Positions 1 through 8,830 of a stretch of DNA of 64,000 nucleotides are shown in pieces; the stretch's first letter is position 1; each line of letters begins with the position of its first letter. Origin of the DNA: Elizabethkingia occulta (lineage in GTDB: Bacteria; Bacteroidota; Bacteroidia; Flavobacteriales; Weeksellaceae); assembly GCF_002023715.1 (NCBI RefSeq), contig NZ_MAHX01000008.1, positions 30,681-94,680 of the forward strand, written 5' to 3'. The position numbers were made by a program, and so were the translations under genes. The notes beneath the pieces are model-generated. The model was not told the DNA's origin and ran no database searches. It worked only from the letters and a program-made list of their open reading frames with translations.

Positions 1-1
1 T

Positions 2-469
2 CTTTATTTCTGGGATGAAAATACCGGAATTTACAGAGATTACCATATAAAGAAGCATAAAAAAACATCTTCCGAACACATTGCAACATTATATCCTCTA
101 TTCCTTGGACTTGCAAACGAGAAGCAGGCAAAAGCCGTATCGGAAACAATTGCTGAAAAGTTTCTTTATCAGGGCGGTCTGGTTACAACTACAAAAGAAA
201 CAGGCCAGCAATGGGATCTGCCAAATGCCTGGGCTCCGTATCAGTGGCTAGGCTTTTTAGGAATGAAGAATTATGGATATACACAATTGGCGGATACAAT
301 AAAGAATAATTGGAGTATTAATGTAGAAAGGGTTTATAATAATACTGGTAAGTTGATGGAGAAGTATAATGCACTGGATACCAAAACAATTGCCGGAGGT
401 GGTGAATATCCTAATCAGGATGGATTTGGCTGGACAAACGGCGTTTATCTGAAGTTAAAACGAAACTAA
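2..469 (+). CDS. Trehalase, GH37 family (3' fragment)
   Basis: Open reading frame entering from the left edge in frame 2; 155 C-terminal residues are present. Trehalases hydrolyse alpha,alpha-trehalose to two glucose, usually in the periplasm. The fragment carries the family signature QQWDLPNAWAP (fragment residues 69-79) and the glycine-rich GGGEYPNQDGFGW motif (132-144), both characteristic of GH37. The N-terminal catalytic part, any signal peptide and the start lie outside the window, so location cannot be judged. Only 13 bases separate it from the TonB-dependent receptor that follows, so the two are probably co-transcribed. An in-frame ATG at 263 is internal because the homology continues upstream of it. 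Confidence 0.93.
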   Translation, partial: LYFWDENTGIYRDYHIKKHKKTSSEHIATLYPLFLGLANEKQAKAVSETIAEKFLYQGGLVTTTKETGQQWDLPNAWAPYQWLGFLGMKNYGYTQLADTIKNNWSINVERVYNNTGKLMEKYNALDTKTIAGGGEYPNQDGFGWTNGVYLKLKRN

Positions 470-482
470 AAAAATCAATGAT

Positions 483-2921
483 ATGAAGAAAAGATCAATA
501 TTTCTGATGACCGGTGTCGCCATGCTTTATTTTCATAATGCATACGGACAGGAAACGGTTAAAGATTCCACGAAAGTATCATCAATAGATCAGGTGGTTA
601 TTACAGGTAATTCTAATCCTAAAAAGAAAATAGAATCCAGTACCGCAATTTCTACTTTTAGTGCTAAAGAGATTCAGAAGCAGAATCCTATAAGTGCTGC
701 CGCTTTGTTACAAAGAGTACCAGGCTTTGCCGTAGAAACATCGGGTGGAGAAGTAGGGAACAACCTTTTTGCAAGAGGAATTCCTTCTGCCGGAGCTTAT
801 GAATTTGTTCAGGTACAGGAAGACGGTTTACCTGTTTTTGAAGATGGAGCTTTGCAATTCGCCAATGCTGATAATTTTTTCAGAGTAGATAATACGGTAA
901 GCCGACTGGAAGCACTAAGAGGAGGTTCTGGGTCTATTTTTGCCAACAACTCGCCTGGAGGACTTATTAACTTTATTTCCAAAGAAGGAACGAATACTTT
1001 TAAAGGAACAGCGAAGCTGGAAACAGGATCTTATGGCCTGATGCGTACTGATGTTAATGTTGGCGGAGCTTTGATACAAGACAAACTATTCTTTAATGTT
1101 GGTGGATTTTACAGAGTAGATAACGGAATACGGAAAACAGGATTTAAAGCAAATGACGGTGGACAGATTAAAATGAACCTGAAATATGTTTTCGATAAAG
1201 GATATGTAAAAGCATATTATAAAAAGCTGGATGACAAGAATACATTCTATCTGCCAATTCCGTTAATACAGAATGGAAATGACCTGAAAGGCTTCCCAGG
1301 CTTCGATCCTAACTACGGAACTTACAGCTACAGATCTATTAGTCAGCTGAACATTCCGCAGGCCGGAGGCGGATTTTTCCAAAGAAATCTGGAAGATGGT
1401 ATTCATCCGAAGGTTGATGTAATAGGAGTAGAGTTTAAATATGATTTGGATAATAATTTTACCGTACTGAATAAGACCAGGTATACGAATATTAATATGA
1501 ACTATACCGGAATTTTCCCTGCAGGCGGACCGCAGCTGGCTGCCGATTTTGCTAGAAATAAAGGAGTTGGTGCGAACAACTATCAGTATTCTTCAGTTAG
1601 CAATGGCCAGCCCGTTAGTCCACAGTATGTTCAGGAGTTAGGTTTCTGGGCGATTGACAAACAGATGCGAAATTTCGTGAACGATTTGCAGTTCAACTAT
1701 AAGTTTGATAAAGGAAATATTACAGCTGGTTTTTATAAATCCAACTGGAAATCTCACCAATACTGGAACTGGAGTAATATCCTGACAACAGCGACGGACA
1801 GACCAGAATTGCTGAATCTTGTAGACAAATCACTAAACCCAACTGATACCGGATATTCTAAGACTTACAATGGTGTTAGCAGTATGTCTTTCCTTCTCAG
1901 AGATTCTCAGATACAGGGAAGCCTGAATAATATCTATTTAAATGTAGATTACAACGTTACAGATGACCTGAGCTTAAATGGAGGGATTCGCTACAGTCGT
2001 GATTTTTATAAAGGTTACGGTGTGAGTACAACAACGGCTAATCTTAATAATTCTGGTTTAACAACAGATGGTACCCACAGCTTTGCAACTACTACTGCGG
2101 ATGATAATATGGCTGTTCTTGGTAATAAGTATACATACTGGAATTATGACATCAGTAAAGTGTCTTATACCTTGGCTGCAAACTATAAAATCAATAGAGA
2201 AAATGCAGTATATGCACGTTTTTCAAGTGGATTCAGATCTCCAAATGAAGAAGCCTATTATAATAATATGGCGGATCTGAGTAAAATAAAACCTGTATTA
2301 ACCAATCAGCTGGAAGTAGGCTACAAATATTATTCCCGTACTTTCGATATAGCTGTAATTCCTTTTTACTCAACGCTGAAAAATCTGTCATTTACAGATG
2401 TCTATTCTAACGGAACTTCCGAAAATAAATTTGCCAATACTTCTAACCTTGGGGTAGAATTGGAAGGTTATGCCCGATTGTTCAGCAATGTCCTGGAAAT
2501 TACATTTAACGGGACAATTCAGAATCCGAAGTATAAAAATTTTACCGGAAGAAATGCAGATGGGGCAACATTTGACTATGATGGCAATGTAGTAAGAAGA
2601 ATTCCTAAATTTTATTTCAATATTTCTCCGGCTGTTAACATTACCAAAGAATGGAGAACTTATATCAGTTATAACTATTATGGAAAACGTTTCCAGGATG
2701 AAAAGAATGTTCAGGTTCTACCTTCTTTTAGCGAATTTGGAGCCGGAATGTCCTATCAGCTAGGTAAAATACGTTTTGCAATAGACGGCACCAATATATT
2801 TAATACTATTGGTATTACCGAAGGAGACCCAAGAGCAGGATCTCCAACAGGGGACGGAATTATTATGGCACGACCAATTATGGGTGCCGCAGTAAGAGGA
2901 TCTATTACCTTGGACTTTTAG
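483..2921 (+). CDS. TonB-dependent outer-membrane receptor
   Basis: An 812-residue outer-membrane active transporter. It has an N-terminal signal peptide (about residues 1-22, ending near YGQ), a short linker with a TonB-box-like IDQVVITG segment, a plug domain (about 45-165, with the VPGFAVETSGG and LEALRGGSGSIF segments) and a beta-barrel ending in the terminal Phe typical of outer-membrane proteins. It lacks the carboxypeptidase-like N-terminal domain of many SusC proteins, so it resembles siderophore or small-ligand receptors. The tight spacing after trehalase suggests a sugar or oligosaccharide ligand, but siderophore uptake cannot be excluded from sequence. A strong terminator follows at 2987. 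Confidence 0.93.
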   Translation: MKKRSIFLMTGVAMLYFHNAYGQETVKDSTKVSSIDQVVITGNSNPKKKIESSTAISTFSAKEIQKQNPISAAALLQRVPGFAVETSGGEVGNNLFARGIPSAGAYEFVQVQEDGLPVFEDGALQFANADNFFRVDNTVSRLEALRGGSGSIFANNSPGGLINFISKEGTNTFKGTAKLETGSYGLMRTDVNVGGALIQDKLFFNVGGFYRVDNGIRKTGFKANDGGQIKMNLKYVFDKGYVKAYYKKLDDKNTFYLPIPLIQNGNDLKGFPGFDPNYGTYSYRSISQLNIPQAGGGFFQRNLEDGIHPKVDVIGVEFKYDLDNNFTVLNKTRYTNINMNYTGIFPAGGPQLAADFARNKGVGANNYQYSSVSNGQPVSPQYVQELGFWAIDKQMRNFVNDLQFNYKFDKGNITAGFYKSNWKSHQYWNWSNILTTATDRPELLNLVDKSLNPTDTGYSKTYNGVSSMSFLLRDSQIQGSLNNIYLNVDYNVTDDLSLNGGIRYSRDFYKGYGVSTTTANLNNSGLTTDGTHSFATTTADDNMAVLGNKYTYWNYDISKVSYTLAANYKINRENAVYARFSSGFRSPNEEAYYNNMADLSKIKPVLTNQLEVGYKYYSRTFDIAVIPFYSTLKNLSFTDVYSNGTSENKFANTSNLGVELEGYARLFSNVLEITFNGTIQNPKYKNFTGRNADGATFDYDGNVVRRIPKFYFNISPAVNITKEWRTYISYNYYGKRFQDEKNVQVLPSFSEFGAGMSYQLGKIRFAIDGTNIFNTIGITEGDPRAGSPTGDGIIMARPIMGAAVRGSITLDF

Positions 2922-2986
2922 ATCAGTTTTCACAAACAAACTGTCTAAGCTAGGGATACCTATATTTAGACACAAGTAAATGATTT

Positions 2987-3012
2987 GGCCCGGTTTTTAC
3001 CGGGCCATTTTT
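2987..3012 (+). terminator. Rho-independent terminator after TonB receptor
   Basis: Perfect 8-bp GC-rich stem GGCCCGGT / ACCGGGCC with a TTTT loop, followed by a T-rich tail (ATTTTTAT). Confidence 0.85.
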
Positions 3013-3081
3013 ATAGCGCTTTTGTCCTGATTATGAATATTTTTAGATGTTTTTACATAAGGAGAGAGAAAACAAACAATT

Positions 3082-3089
3082 TATATTTG
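3082..3089 (+). promoter_or_regulatory. Bacteroidetes -7 motif upstream of DUF2490-like gene
   Basis: TATATTTG, an exact match to the TAnnTTTG -7 consensus, 77 bases before the ATG at 3167. No convincing -33 element is seen. Confidence 0.4.
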
Positions 3090-3166
3090 TTGTTTTTCCA
3101 TTAGCTAAAAGTCCTATTGAGGAATATTTGGTATACGGAGAAATGTAATTCTATATAAAGATCAGT

Positions 3167-3976
3167 ATGTACAGAAGGGGAAGAATTATTGTGACATTAG
3201 GTTTATTGTGGGTTTCAGGCGGATGTTTAAAAGCGCAGATTAGCCCGCCGGGATTGGGTGAAGCCAATACCGCTTTTTGGGGAGCTTTTGGAATTCGTCG
3301 TAAGTTGGATTCTTTAGGAAAAAAACAAGCGCTTAGCTATGTTGCAATAGGGCGAAAGAGTAGCCCGGACAATGATAATCTATTTTCAAAGCAAGCTATT
3401 TTTGTAGCCAATCATGAAGTTTTCAACTCATTTGCTCCTCATCAGCAATACAGCTATGCAATAAGCTATCGTAGACAAAATGAATATCAAAGCATAGAAC
3501 CTTATGAAAAACAAGTAGTAGAACAAGAATTCAGACTTTACGGAAGATATGCTTATACATTTAATGTCGGAAGTCGATGGAAGTGGAAGAATACCATCCG
3601 CCAGGAATTCAGAAAATTTTTTGATGCTGATTTTCATAATGTTGAAGAAAACTTTCAGCTGAGAACAAGACTGAAGAGTCAATTGACATACAATTTATCT
3701 GAGAAAAACAGCCAAAAGCTGGCATTAAGCGTAGAGACATTATTTTCTACAAGTTATATGAACGAACCAGAAACCCACTGGACTCCTTTTGCCTATAAAG
3801 AAATGCGTATTGCTCTTTATTACATGTTCAATATTCCCAATTCTCCTTTCTCAATGGACATAGGTTATATGGACGATTTGATCAGCGGAAGTCATAGCGC
3901 TTCTAAAGGCGGCGTACATTATTTAGCAGCAGATTTGATCTGGAACTTTCCCTATAAAAAGAGAGGCGTAGAATAG
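3167..3976 (+). CDS. DUF2490-like outer-membrane beta-barrel protein
   Basis: A 269-residue protein with a signal peptide (hydrophobic stretch 7-17, cleavage near KAQ) and alternating hydrophobic/polar strands consistent with a small beta-barrel: repeated aromatic segments such as QYSYAISYRRQ, QEFRLYGRYAYTF and FQLRTRLKSQL. The layout fits the DUF2490 family, whose function is not established. It stands alone, with a terminator before it, its own -7 motif, and a Crp-type regulator 170 bases downstream. A Cys at residue 20 lies close to the cleavage region, so a lipoprotein is possible but less likely. Confidence 0.6.
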   Translation: MYRRGRIIVTLGLLWVSGGCLKAQISPPGLGEANTAFWGAFGIRRKLDSLGKKQALSYVAIGRKSSPDNDNLFSKQAIFVANHEVFNSFAPHQQYSYAISYRRQNEYQSIEPYEKQVVEQEFRLYGRYAYTFNVGSRWKWKNTIRQEFRKFFDADFHNVEENFQLRTRLKSQLTYNLSEKNSQKLALSVETLFSTSYMNEPETHWTPFAYKEMRIALYYMFNIPNSPFSMDIGYMDDLISGSHSASKGGVHYLAADLIWNFPYKKRGVE

Positions 3977-4134
3977 ATTCTAAAAATTATAATTTTATTT
4001 AGATAATATCCGGAAATGCATATCTATAAATTTCCATCGCAGATAATGAAAATTCATGTATTGAAAACGAAAGATAAATTAATATACTCAAGTTCAATCT
4101 ATAGTCATACCAATAGTAGCAGTAATAGAATTAT

Positions 4135-4142
4135 TATATTTG
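4135..4142 (+). promoter_or_regulatory. -7 motif placing the Crp-like mRNA start at its ATG
   Basis: TATATTTG matches TAnnTTTG exactly and ends only 4 bases before the ATG at 4147. Transcription would begin about at the start codon, giving a leaderless message. No good -33 match is seen. Confidence 0.45.
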
Positions 4143-4146
4143 AAAC

Positions 4147-4719
4147 ATGACAGAACTGGAACTTAGTATAAAATCTTATTTCGGAATCATTGATCCTGAA
4201 GAGCTATCATCCATTGCCTCTTTGTTTCAATTAGAATTATTGAAAAAAGGAGATTACTTTCTTAATACAAATAAAGAATGTGATCGACTAAGTTTTGTAC
4301 AATCTGGTTTTTTGAGAATTTTTTTCGAAACTGAAGACAGGGAAATTACACAATGGATCTCTACAAAAGGTTATTTCGTAACCGACTTGTCTGGTTTTAT
4401 CTTTGACCGACCTGCCCGATGGAGTATTCAGGCGTTGACGGATGCAGAGATTTACACCATCAGAAAGAGTGAATACGATAAGATAAAGATTATTATCCCC
4501 AGATGGCCAGAGTTGGAAAGGTTGTTTATTGTTCGTTGTTTTACAATACTCGAAGACCGAATTTTCTGCCATCTTTCTATGACAGCAGAAGAACGGTATC
4601 ATTTTTTCTTTGAGAATAATAAAGAATTATTTAATCAGGTTCCCTTACAATACATTGCATCTATGCTTGGTATGAGACCCGAAACATTTAGCCGTATCAG
4701 AAAAAAGCAATTTTCCTGA
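4147..4719 (+). CDS. Crp/Fnr-family transcriptional regulator
   Basis: 190 residues with an N-terminal cyclic-nucleotide-binding-like beta-roll (about 20-115; the G-D-Y-F and F-V-Q-S-G-F-L-R-I segments are typical) and a C-terminal helix-turn-helix whose recognition region reads YIASMLGMRPETFSRIRKK (about 170-188). Family members act as cytoplasmic dimeric DNA-binding regulators. No Fnr-type cysteine cluster is visible, and the effector is unknown. The C-terminus stops just after the recognition helix, as in the short Bacteroidetes subgroup. The next gene, encoding an SRPBCC protein, begins 74 bases downstream and may be a target. Confidence 0.85.
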   Translation: MTELELSIKSYFGIIDPEELSSIASLFQLELLKKGDYFLNTNKECDRLSFVQSGFLRIFFETEDREITQWISTKGYFVTDLSGFIFDRPARWSIQALTDAEIYTIRKSEYDKIKIIIPRWPELERLFIVRCFTILEDRIFCHLSMTAEERYHFFFENNKELFNQVPLQYIASMLGMRPETFSRIRKKQFS

Positions 4720-4793
4720 ATTCTTGATTTTTATCAAGCCAAAACTACAATACAAACCAGACCTTTGTGATATTCAATTAAATAAACTTCACA

Positions 4794-5279
4794 ATGAGGC
4801 GTCTTTTTTTATTATTAGCAACTCTCCTGATGAGTTTTATGGCTATGGCAAAAGAAATTAAAACAGAAATTGTTATTCAGGCAGCACCCGAAACAATATG
4901 GAAAATACTTACCGATTTTGAAAACTATCCGCAATGGAATCCATTTATAGTATCCGTTACTGGTGAGGCTGAAAAAGGAAATAAAATTGTAGTCAATATC
5001 AAACCTCCGGACAGGAAAGGCATGATTTTTAAACCTATTATTCTAACTAAGATAAAAGACAAAGAATTAAGTTGGCAAGGGAAACTAATGTTTAAAGGGC
5101 TTTTTGACGGAAAGCATAAATTCGAATTGATAGACAATGGAAACGGTACAACAACGTTTATACAAAGCGAAAAATTTAGCGGAATTTTCGTCTGGTTATT
5201 TAATACACGAAATACTAAAAAAGGATTTAATGAAATGAATCAAAAGCTAAAAGAGCTTGCCGAAAGCAAATTGTATTAA
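4794..5279 (+). CDS. Secreted SRPBCC (START-like) domain protein
   Basis: 161 residues: signal peptide (1-19, ending MAMAK) followed by one SRPBCC/Bet v1-like ligand-binding fold. The opening IKTEIVIQAAPETIWKILTD and the ENYPQWNPFI segment are hallmarks of the polyketide-cyclase/SRPBCC family. These domains bind hydrophobic small molecules; the ligand here is unknown. The export signal is less common for this family. A near-consensus GACCTTTG lies at 4760-4767. The gene converges on the NTF2-like gene and shares a bidirectional terminator with it. Confidence 0.8.
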   Translation: MRRLFLLLATLLMSFMAMAKEIKTEIVIQAAPETIWKILTDFENYPQWNPFIVSVTGEAEKGNKIVVNIKPPDRKGMIFKPIILTKIKDKELSWQGKLMFKGLFDGKHKFELIDNGNGTTTFIQSEKFSGIFVWLFNTRNTKKGFNEMNQKLKELAESKLY

Positions 5280-5290
5280 TAATATTCTAT

Positions 5291-5320
5291 AAAAAAACCG
5301 CTTTATTTAAGCGGTTTTTT
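5291..5320. terminator. Bidirectional terminator
   Basis: Stem AAAAAACCGC / GCGGTTTTTT around a 9-base loop, flanked by A-run and T-run so it works both ways. The stop codon of the minus-strand NTF2-like gene lies in the loop. Confidence 0.85.
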
Positions 5321-5812
5321 ATTTTGGAAATCCTTCAGAACTTTTGCTTCATCCGGAGTTTTTAGTTTTGTGACATCATTAGCAAGATCATTTGGAACCG
5401 TCATAGAAAGGACATATTGTACAATCTGCCATTTTCCGTTGTCTTTAATCAGAACGCCAGAACCTCTGCAAAGGCTCATATTTTTAGTATCCAGAACTTC
5501 GTCTACCCATGCTGTATTACCATCTTTAGAAAAAGAAATATGGCGGTCTATAGCTGTGAAATCCCATGCTCTGCCACGATCGAAGTAAGGTTTAGCAAAA
5601 CCTATAAATTCTGATTTTGTCCAACGTTCGGTAGCATCGGTGCCGATATAAATAGATTTATCGTGCAGTAATCCGAAATAGCCATTAAAGTCTGCTTTTG
5701 CAGCTGCCTGATGCCAGCTGGTCATTAATTTGTCAATTTGTTGTTCTGCTTTTTGTGCTTTTACAATAAAAATACAAAGCATAAAAGCCAAAAGGAAAGT
5801 TAGTTTTTTCAT
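5303..5812 (-). CDS. Secreted NTF2-like (SnoaL/DUF4440-type) protein
   Basis: 169 residues from the ATG at 5812; a TTG two codons upstream is less likely. A signal peptide (1-20, ending near KAQ) precedes a single cone-shaped NTF2-like fold: an N-terminal helix (QIDKLMTSWHQAAAKADFNG), the YIGTDATERWTKSEF segment and later strands ending WQIVQYVLSMTVP. Such domains serve as small-molecule binding or catalytic scaffolds; no specific function can be given. It is convergent with the SRPBCC gene and followed, on its own strand, by the shared terminator. Confidence 0.8.
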   Translation of the reverse strand: MKKLTFLLAFMLCIFIVKAQKAEQQIDKLMTSWHQAAAKADFNGYFGLLHDKSIYIGTDATERWTKSEFIGFAKPYFDRGRAWDFTAIDRHISFSKDGNTAWVDEVLDTKNMSLCRGSGVLIKDNGKWQIVQYVLSMTVPNDLANDVTKLKTPDEAKVLKDFQNKKPLK

Positions 5813-5869
5813 AATCAATTTGATTGGTGTAGAAAAGGGGAGCCCTTGATTTATTTATAAATTAAAATT

Positions 5870-6169
5870 TCAAATTTTTCGTTTTCCAGGATTTTGTCGG
5901 TTTGAAAAAAAGGATAAAATTTCAATGTTATTGTCTTTTATTCTATAGTAAAGTGTATTAAACTTTAGAATTATAGCTTTATAAATTTTTTTAGAATCAG
6001 CATTAGGATAAATAGTTGGGCTTTTAGAAATTACTTCGATAGTGTCTTCTAATTTCTGGGCTAACTTCTTAAGTTCTTTTTCTGTAAAATTATTCTCGAG
6101 ATATTCAATAGTTCTGGAAAGTTCGTCTAATGCATTTTGTGTCCAAAAAACTTTATAACCATTTTTCAT
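5870..6169 (-). CDS. RelE/ParE-family toxin
   Basis: 99 residues with the RelE/ParE fold pattern: N-terminal VFWTQNALDELSRTIEYLE, central helix-loop EVISKSPTIYPN, then the strand segments KAIILKFNTLYYRI and IEILSFFSNRQNP. RelE members are ribosome-dependent mRNA endonucleases and ParE members poison gyrase; this sequence alone does not decide between them, though the RQNP ending is common to the ParE-like side. Its first 17 bases overlap the end of the upstream antitoxin gene, so the two are translationally coupled. Confidence 0.88.
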   Translation of the reverse strand: MKNGYKVFWTQNALDELSRTIEYLENNFTEKELKKLAQKLEDTIEVISKSPTIYPNADSKKIYKAIILKFNTLYYRIKDNNIEILSFFSNRQNPGKRKI

Positions 6170-6386
6170 ATAATTTTCGGGCGTTAGAATGTGTTTCTAG
6201 TTTTTCACTATCAGCATCTTCAATACCTTTTTCAATGGCACTTTTTTCATCCTCAGAGATAGAATTCCACCAGTCCTTTGCTTCTTCTTTTCTGAAAGCA
6301 ATTAATTTTTCAATAATAGATTGATCCTCCAATGTAGATAACCATTGGATTAATTCTAATTTCTTATTTAAAATGTGACTATTCAT
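6153..6386 (-). CDS. Antitoxin of RelE/ParE-type module
   Basis: 77-residue acidic protein directly upstream of, and overlapping by 17 bases, the RelE/ParE toxin. The pattern EEAKDWWNSISEDEKSAIEK and the C-terminal RKLYEKWL resemble small Bacteroidetes antitoxins of the 'addiction module' type. Antitoxin-first order is typical: the product neutralises the toxin by complex formation and usually autoregulates the operon. A minus-strand -7 motif lies at 6415-6422. No separate DNA-binding domain can be recognised with confidence. Confidence 0.82.
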   Translation of the reverse strand: MNSHILNKKLELIQWLSTLEDQSIIEKLIAFRKEEAKDWWNSISEDEKSAIEKGIEDADSEKLETHSNARKLYEKWL

Positions 6387-6414
6387 ATTTGTACCCGTAA
6401 TAGTTTTGCCAACT

Positions 6415-6422
6415 CAAATATA
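6415..6422 (-). promoter_or_regulatory. -7 motif for the toxin-antitoxin operon
   Basis: Reads TATATTTG on the minus strand, an exact TAnnTTTG match 28 bases before the antitoxin ATG. Confidence 0.4.
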
Positions 6423-6499
6423 CCGAATTTTATCCTAATGTTATTAATAATGTCCTAGTACTTAGTAGTTAACTATTAATTGTGTTATAGCATTAGCAT

Positions 6500-6540
6500 A
6501 ACCAATACAGATTTTAAAAATCTGTGTTGGTTATATTTTT
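6500..6540 (-). terminator. Hairpin between tex and the toxin-antitoxin operon
   Basis: 16-bp near-perfect inverted repeat AACCAATACAGATTTT / AAAATCTGTGTTGGTT (one G-T pair). It lies downstream of tex on the minus strand, but the T-run follows it on the plus side, so its direction is unclear. Confidence 0.5.
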
Positions 6541-6562
6541 AAAAAGTATCTGATTTAAAAAA

Positions 6563-8686
6563 TTATAGGATCATAGAAAGCTGAATACGCTTCCGTTGGG
6601 AATCTATCTCTACAACTTTTACCTGTACATGCTGATGTAGTTTTACCACTTCATTGACATCGGAAACGAAGCCTTCTTTCAGCTGTGAAATATGCACGAG
6701 TCCGCTTTCTTTAATACCTATATCTACAAAGCACCCAAATGCTGTAATATTGTTAACGATTCCTGGCAGAATCATTCCGGTTTTTACATCCTCCAGCTTA
6801 CGGATATTCTTATCAAATTCAAATACTTTAGCTGCTTTTCGAGGATCTAGCCCTGGTTTCTCCAGTTCTTTCAGGATATCCTGAATCCCTAAAATACCTG
6901 TATGATCCGTAATATAATTCTCAGGTTTTACCAGAGCAATTTTTTCTTTATTACCAATAAATTCACTCAGCGAAATGTTAAGGTCCTTGGCCATTTTTTC
7001 TACAATAGAGTAGGCTTCCGGGTGAACGGAAGAATTATCGAGTGGGTTTTCTGCTTCTCTGATGCGTAAAAATCCTGCAGCCTGCTGAAAAGCTTTTTCC
7101 CCAAGTCGCGGAACTTTCTTTAAAGACTTTCTGTTTGCGAAAGCCCCATTTTCACTACGGAAGTTTACAATATTTTCTGCCATTTTCTCTCCAATTCCCG
7201 AAACGTAGCTTAGTAAGGATTTGCTGGCGGTATTCAGATTGATTCCTACAGAATTTACACAACGCATAACAGTAGAGTCCAGTTCTTCTTTTAATAAAGT
7301 CTGATCTACATCATGCTGGTATTGTCCAACCCCAATAGATTTAGGATCAATCTTCACCAGTTCTGCCAACGGATCAGAAAGTCTACGGCCAATAGATACA
7401 GCGCCTCTTACCGTAACATCGTAGCTTGGGAACTCTTCTCTTGCAATTTTGGAAGCTGAATAAACCGATGCTCCAGCTTCGGAGACTACAAAAACCTGCA
7501 AAGGTCTGTCAAATGCTATTTTTTTGATAAAGAATTCCGTCTCACGGGAAGCCGTTCCGTTTCCGATGGATATCGCTTCTATATTGTAGGCATTCACCAT
7601 CGACCGGATTTTTTTCATAGCAGTTCCGGTTTCATTTTGTGGTGCATGTGGATAGATATTTTCATTATGGAGCAAATCCCCTTTCTCATCGAGGCAGACA
7701 ACTTTACATCCCGTTCTGTACCCCGGATCTATGGCTAAAATTCTTTTTTCTCCCAAAGGCGAGGCGAGTAGTAGCTGACGTAGATTTTCTGCAAAGACCT
7801 CAATGGCTTTTGTATCAGCTTTTAGTTTAGCTTCCTGTAATACTTCATTAGAGATGGCAGGTTCCAGCAATCTCTTATAAGAATCTTTTGCTGCCAGTTT
7901 TATCTGATCTGCACATTCATTATTACCTCTGATCATAGCTTTTTCTATAATCTGAAGAGCCTCATCTTTATCAGTGTCGATACTAAACTTTATAAAACCT
8001 TCAGTTTCAGCACGCAGCATTGCCAGAAGTCTGTGCGAAGGTATTCTGGAAATACTTTCTTTCCAATCAAAATATTGGGAGAATTTTTGCGCAGCTTCTT
8101 CGTCTTTTTTAGCTTTAACAACTTTAGAAGAAATCTCTGCTTTGTACTGGAATAATTTTCTTAATTGTTTCCGGATGAAAAGATGTTCATTCATCCACTC
8201 GGCAATAATATCACGTGCTCCCTGCAAAGCATCTTCCTCTGACGGAACATTATCCGAAATATAACGTGAAGCTGTTCCGGTAAGATCAGAAGCATTCTGA
8301 GCCATAATTATTTTTGCCAAAGGCTCTAATCCTAAAGCTCTTGCAGTATCGGCCTTTGTTTTCTTTTTCTTTTTATAAGGTAGATAAAGATCTTCAATAT
8401 ACTGAAGATCAAAAGACGACTCTATTTTAGACTGTAATTCTTCGGTTAAAGAATCCTGTTCTTCTATAGATTTTAAGATAGACTCCTTACGTTTAACGAT
8501 TTCATCGTACTGCTTAGAAAGCTTAGCGATTTGTTCAATTTGTACTTCATCAAGGTTTCCGGTTCTGTCTTTTCTGTAGCGTGCGATAAAAGGAATGGTA
8601 CAATCTTCTGAAAGAAGCTGTAATGTGGTTTCAATTCCTTTTGCAGGAGCTGATATATGTTGCTGAATATATTCGGTTTTTGTCAT
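6563..8686 (-). CDS. tex: RNA-binding transcriptional accessory protein Tex
   Basis: 707 residues in the usual Tex domain order: N-terminal helical Tex region (1-190), YqgF/RNase H-like domain (about 310-430; ILAIDPGYRTGCKVVCLDEK), tandem helix-hairpin-helix region (about 470-560; VSGIGEKMAENIVNFRSENG) and a C-terminal S1 RNA-binding domain (about 635-705; GCFVDIGIKESGLVHISQL). Tex is a cytoplasmic nucleic-acid-binding protein that influences transcription and is conserved across bacteria. Length is slightly short of the 720-780 typical elsewhere. It appears to be a single-gene unit; no -7 consensus was found upstream. Confidence 0.95.
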   Translation of the reverse strand: MTKTEYIQQHISAPAKGIETTLQLLSEDCTIPFIARYRKDRTGNLDEVQIEQIAKLSKQYDEIVKRKESILKSIEEQDSLTEELQSKIESSFDLQYIEDLYLPYKKKKKTKADTARALGLEPLAKIIMAQNASDLTGTASRYISDNVPSEEDALQGARDIIAEWMNEHLFIRKQLRKLFQYKAEISSKVVKAKKDEEAAQKFSQYFDWKESISRIPSHRLLAMLRAETEGFIKFSIDTDKDEALQIIEKAMIRGNNECADQIKLAAKDSYKRLLEPAISNEVLQEAKLKADTKAIEVFAENLRQLLLASPLGEKRILAIDPGYRTGCKVVCLDEKGDLLHNENIYPHAPQNETGTAMKKIRSMVNAYNIEAISIGNGTASRETEFFIKKIAFDRPLQVFVVSEAGASVYSASKIAREEFPSYDVTVRGAVSIGRRLSDPLAELVKIDPKSIGVGQYQHDVDQTLLKEELDSTVMRCVNSVGINLNTASKSLLSYVSGIGEKMAENIVNFRSENGAFANRKSLKKVPRLGEKAFQQAAGFLRIREAENPLDNSSVHPEAYSIVEKMAKDLNISLSEFIGNKEKIALVKPENYITDHTGILGIQDILKELEKPGLDPRKAAKVFEFDKNIRKLEDVKTGMILPGIVNNITAFGCFVDIGIKESGLVHISQLKEGFVSDVNEVVKLHQHVQVKVVEIDSQRKRIQLSMIL

Positions 8687-8830
8687 AAAATTGATAAAAG
8701 AACACGAATATACGGAAGTTTTAGCAGGTTAACTTTTAGTTTGGGTGAAAAAAGATCGTCTAATTTGTTTAATAAATGTAAAGGAGCAAAACATAGAATA
8801 AAAGTTTCAAAGATGAATATGAAAAGTTTT

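Noticed and set aside
483..2921. Trehalose transporter function for the TonB receptor
   Set aside because: Adjacency to trehalase is suggestive, but nothing in the sequence shows ligand specificity.
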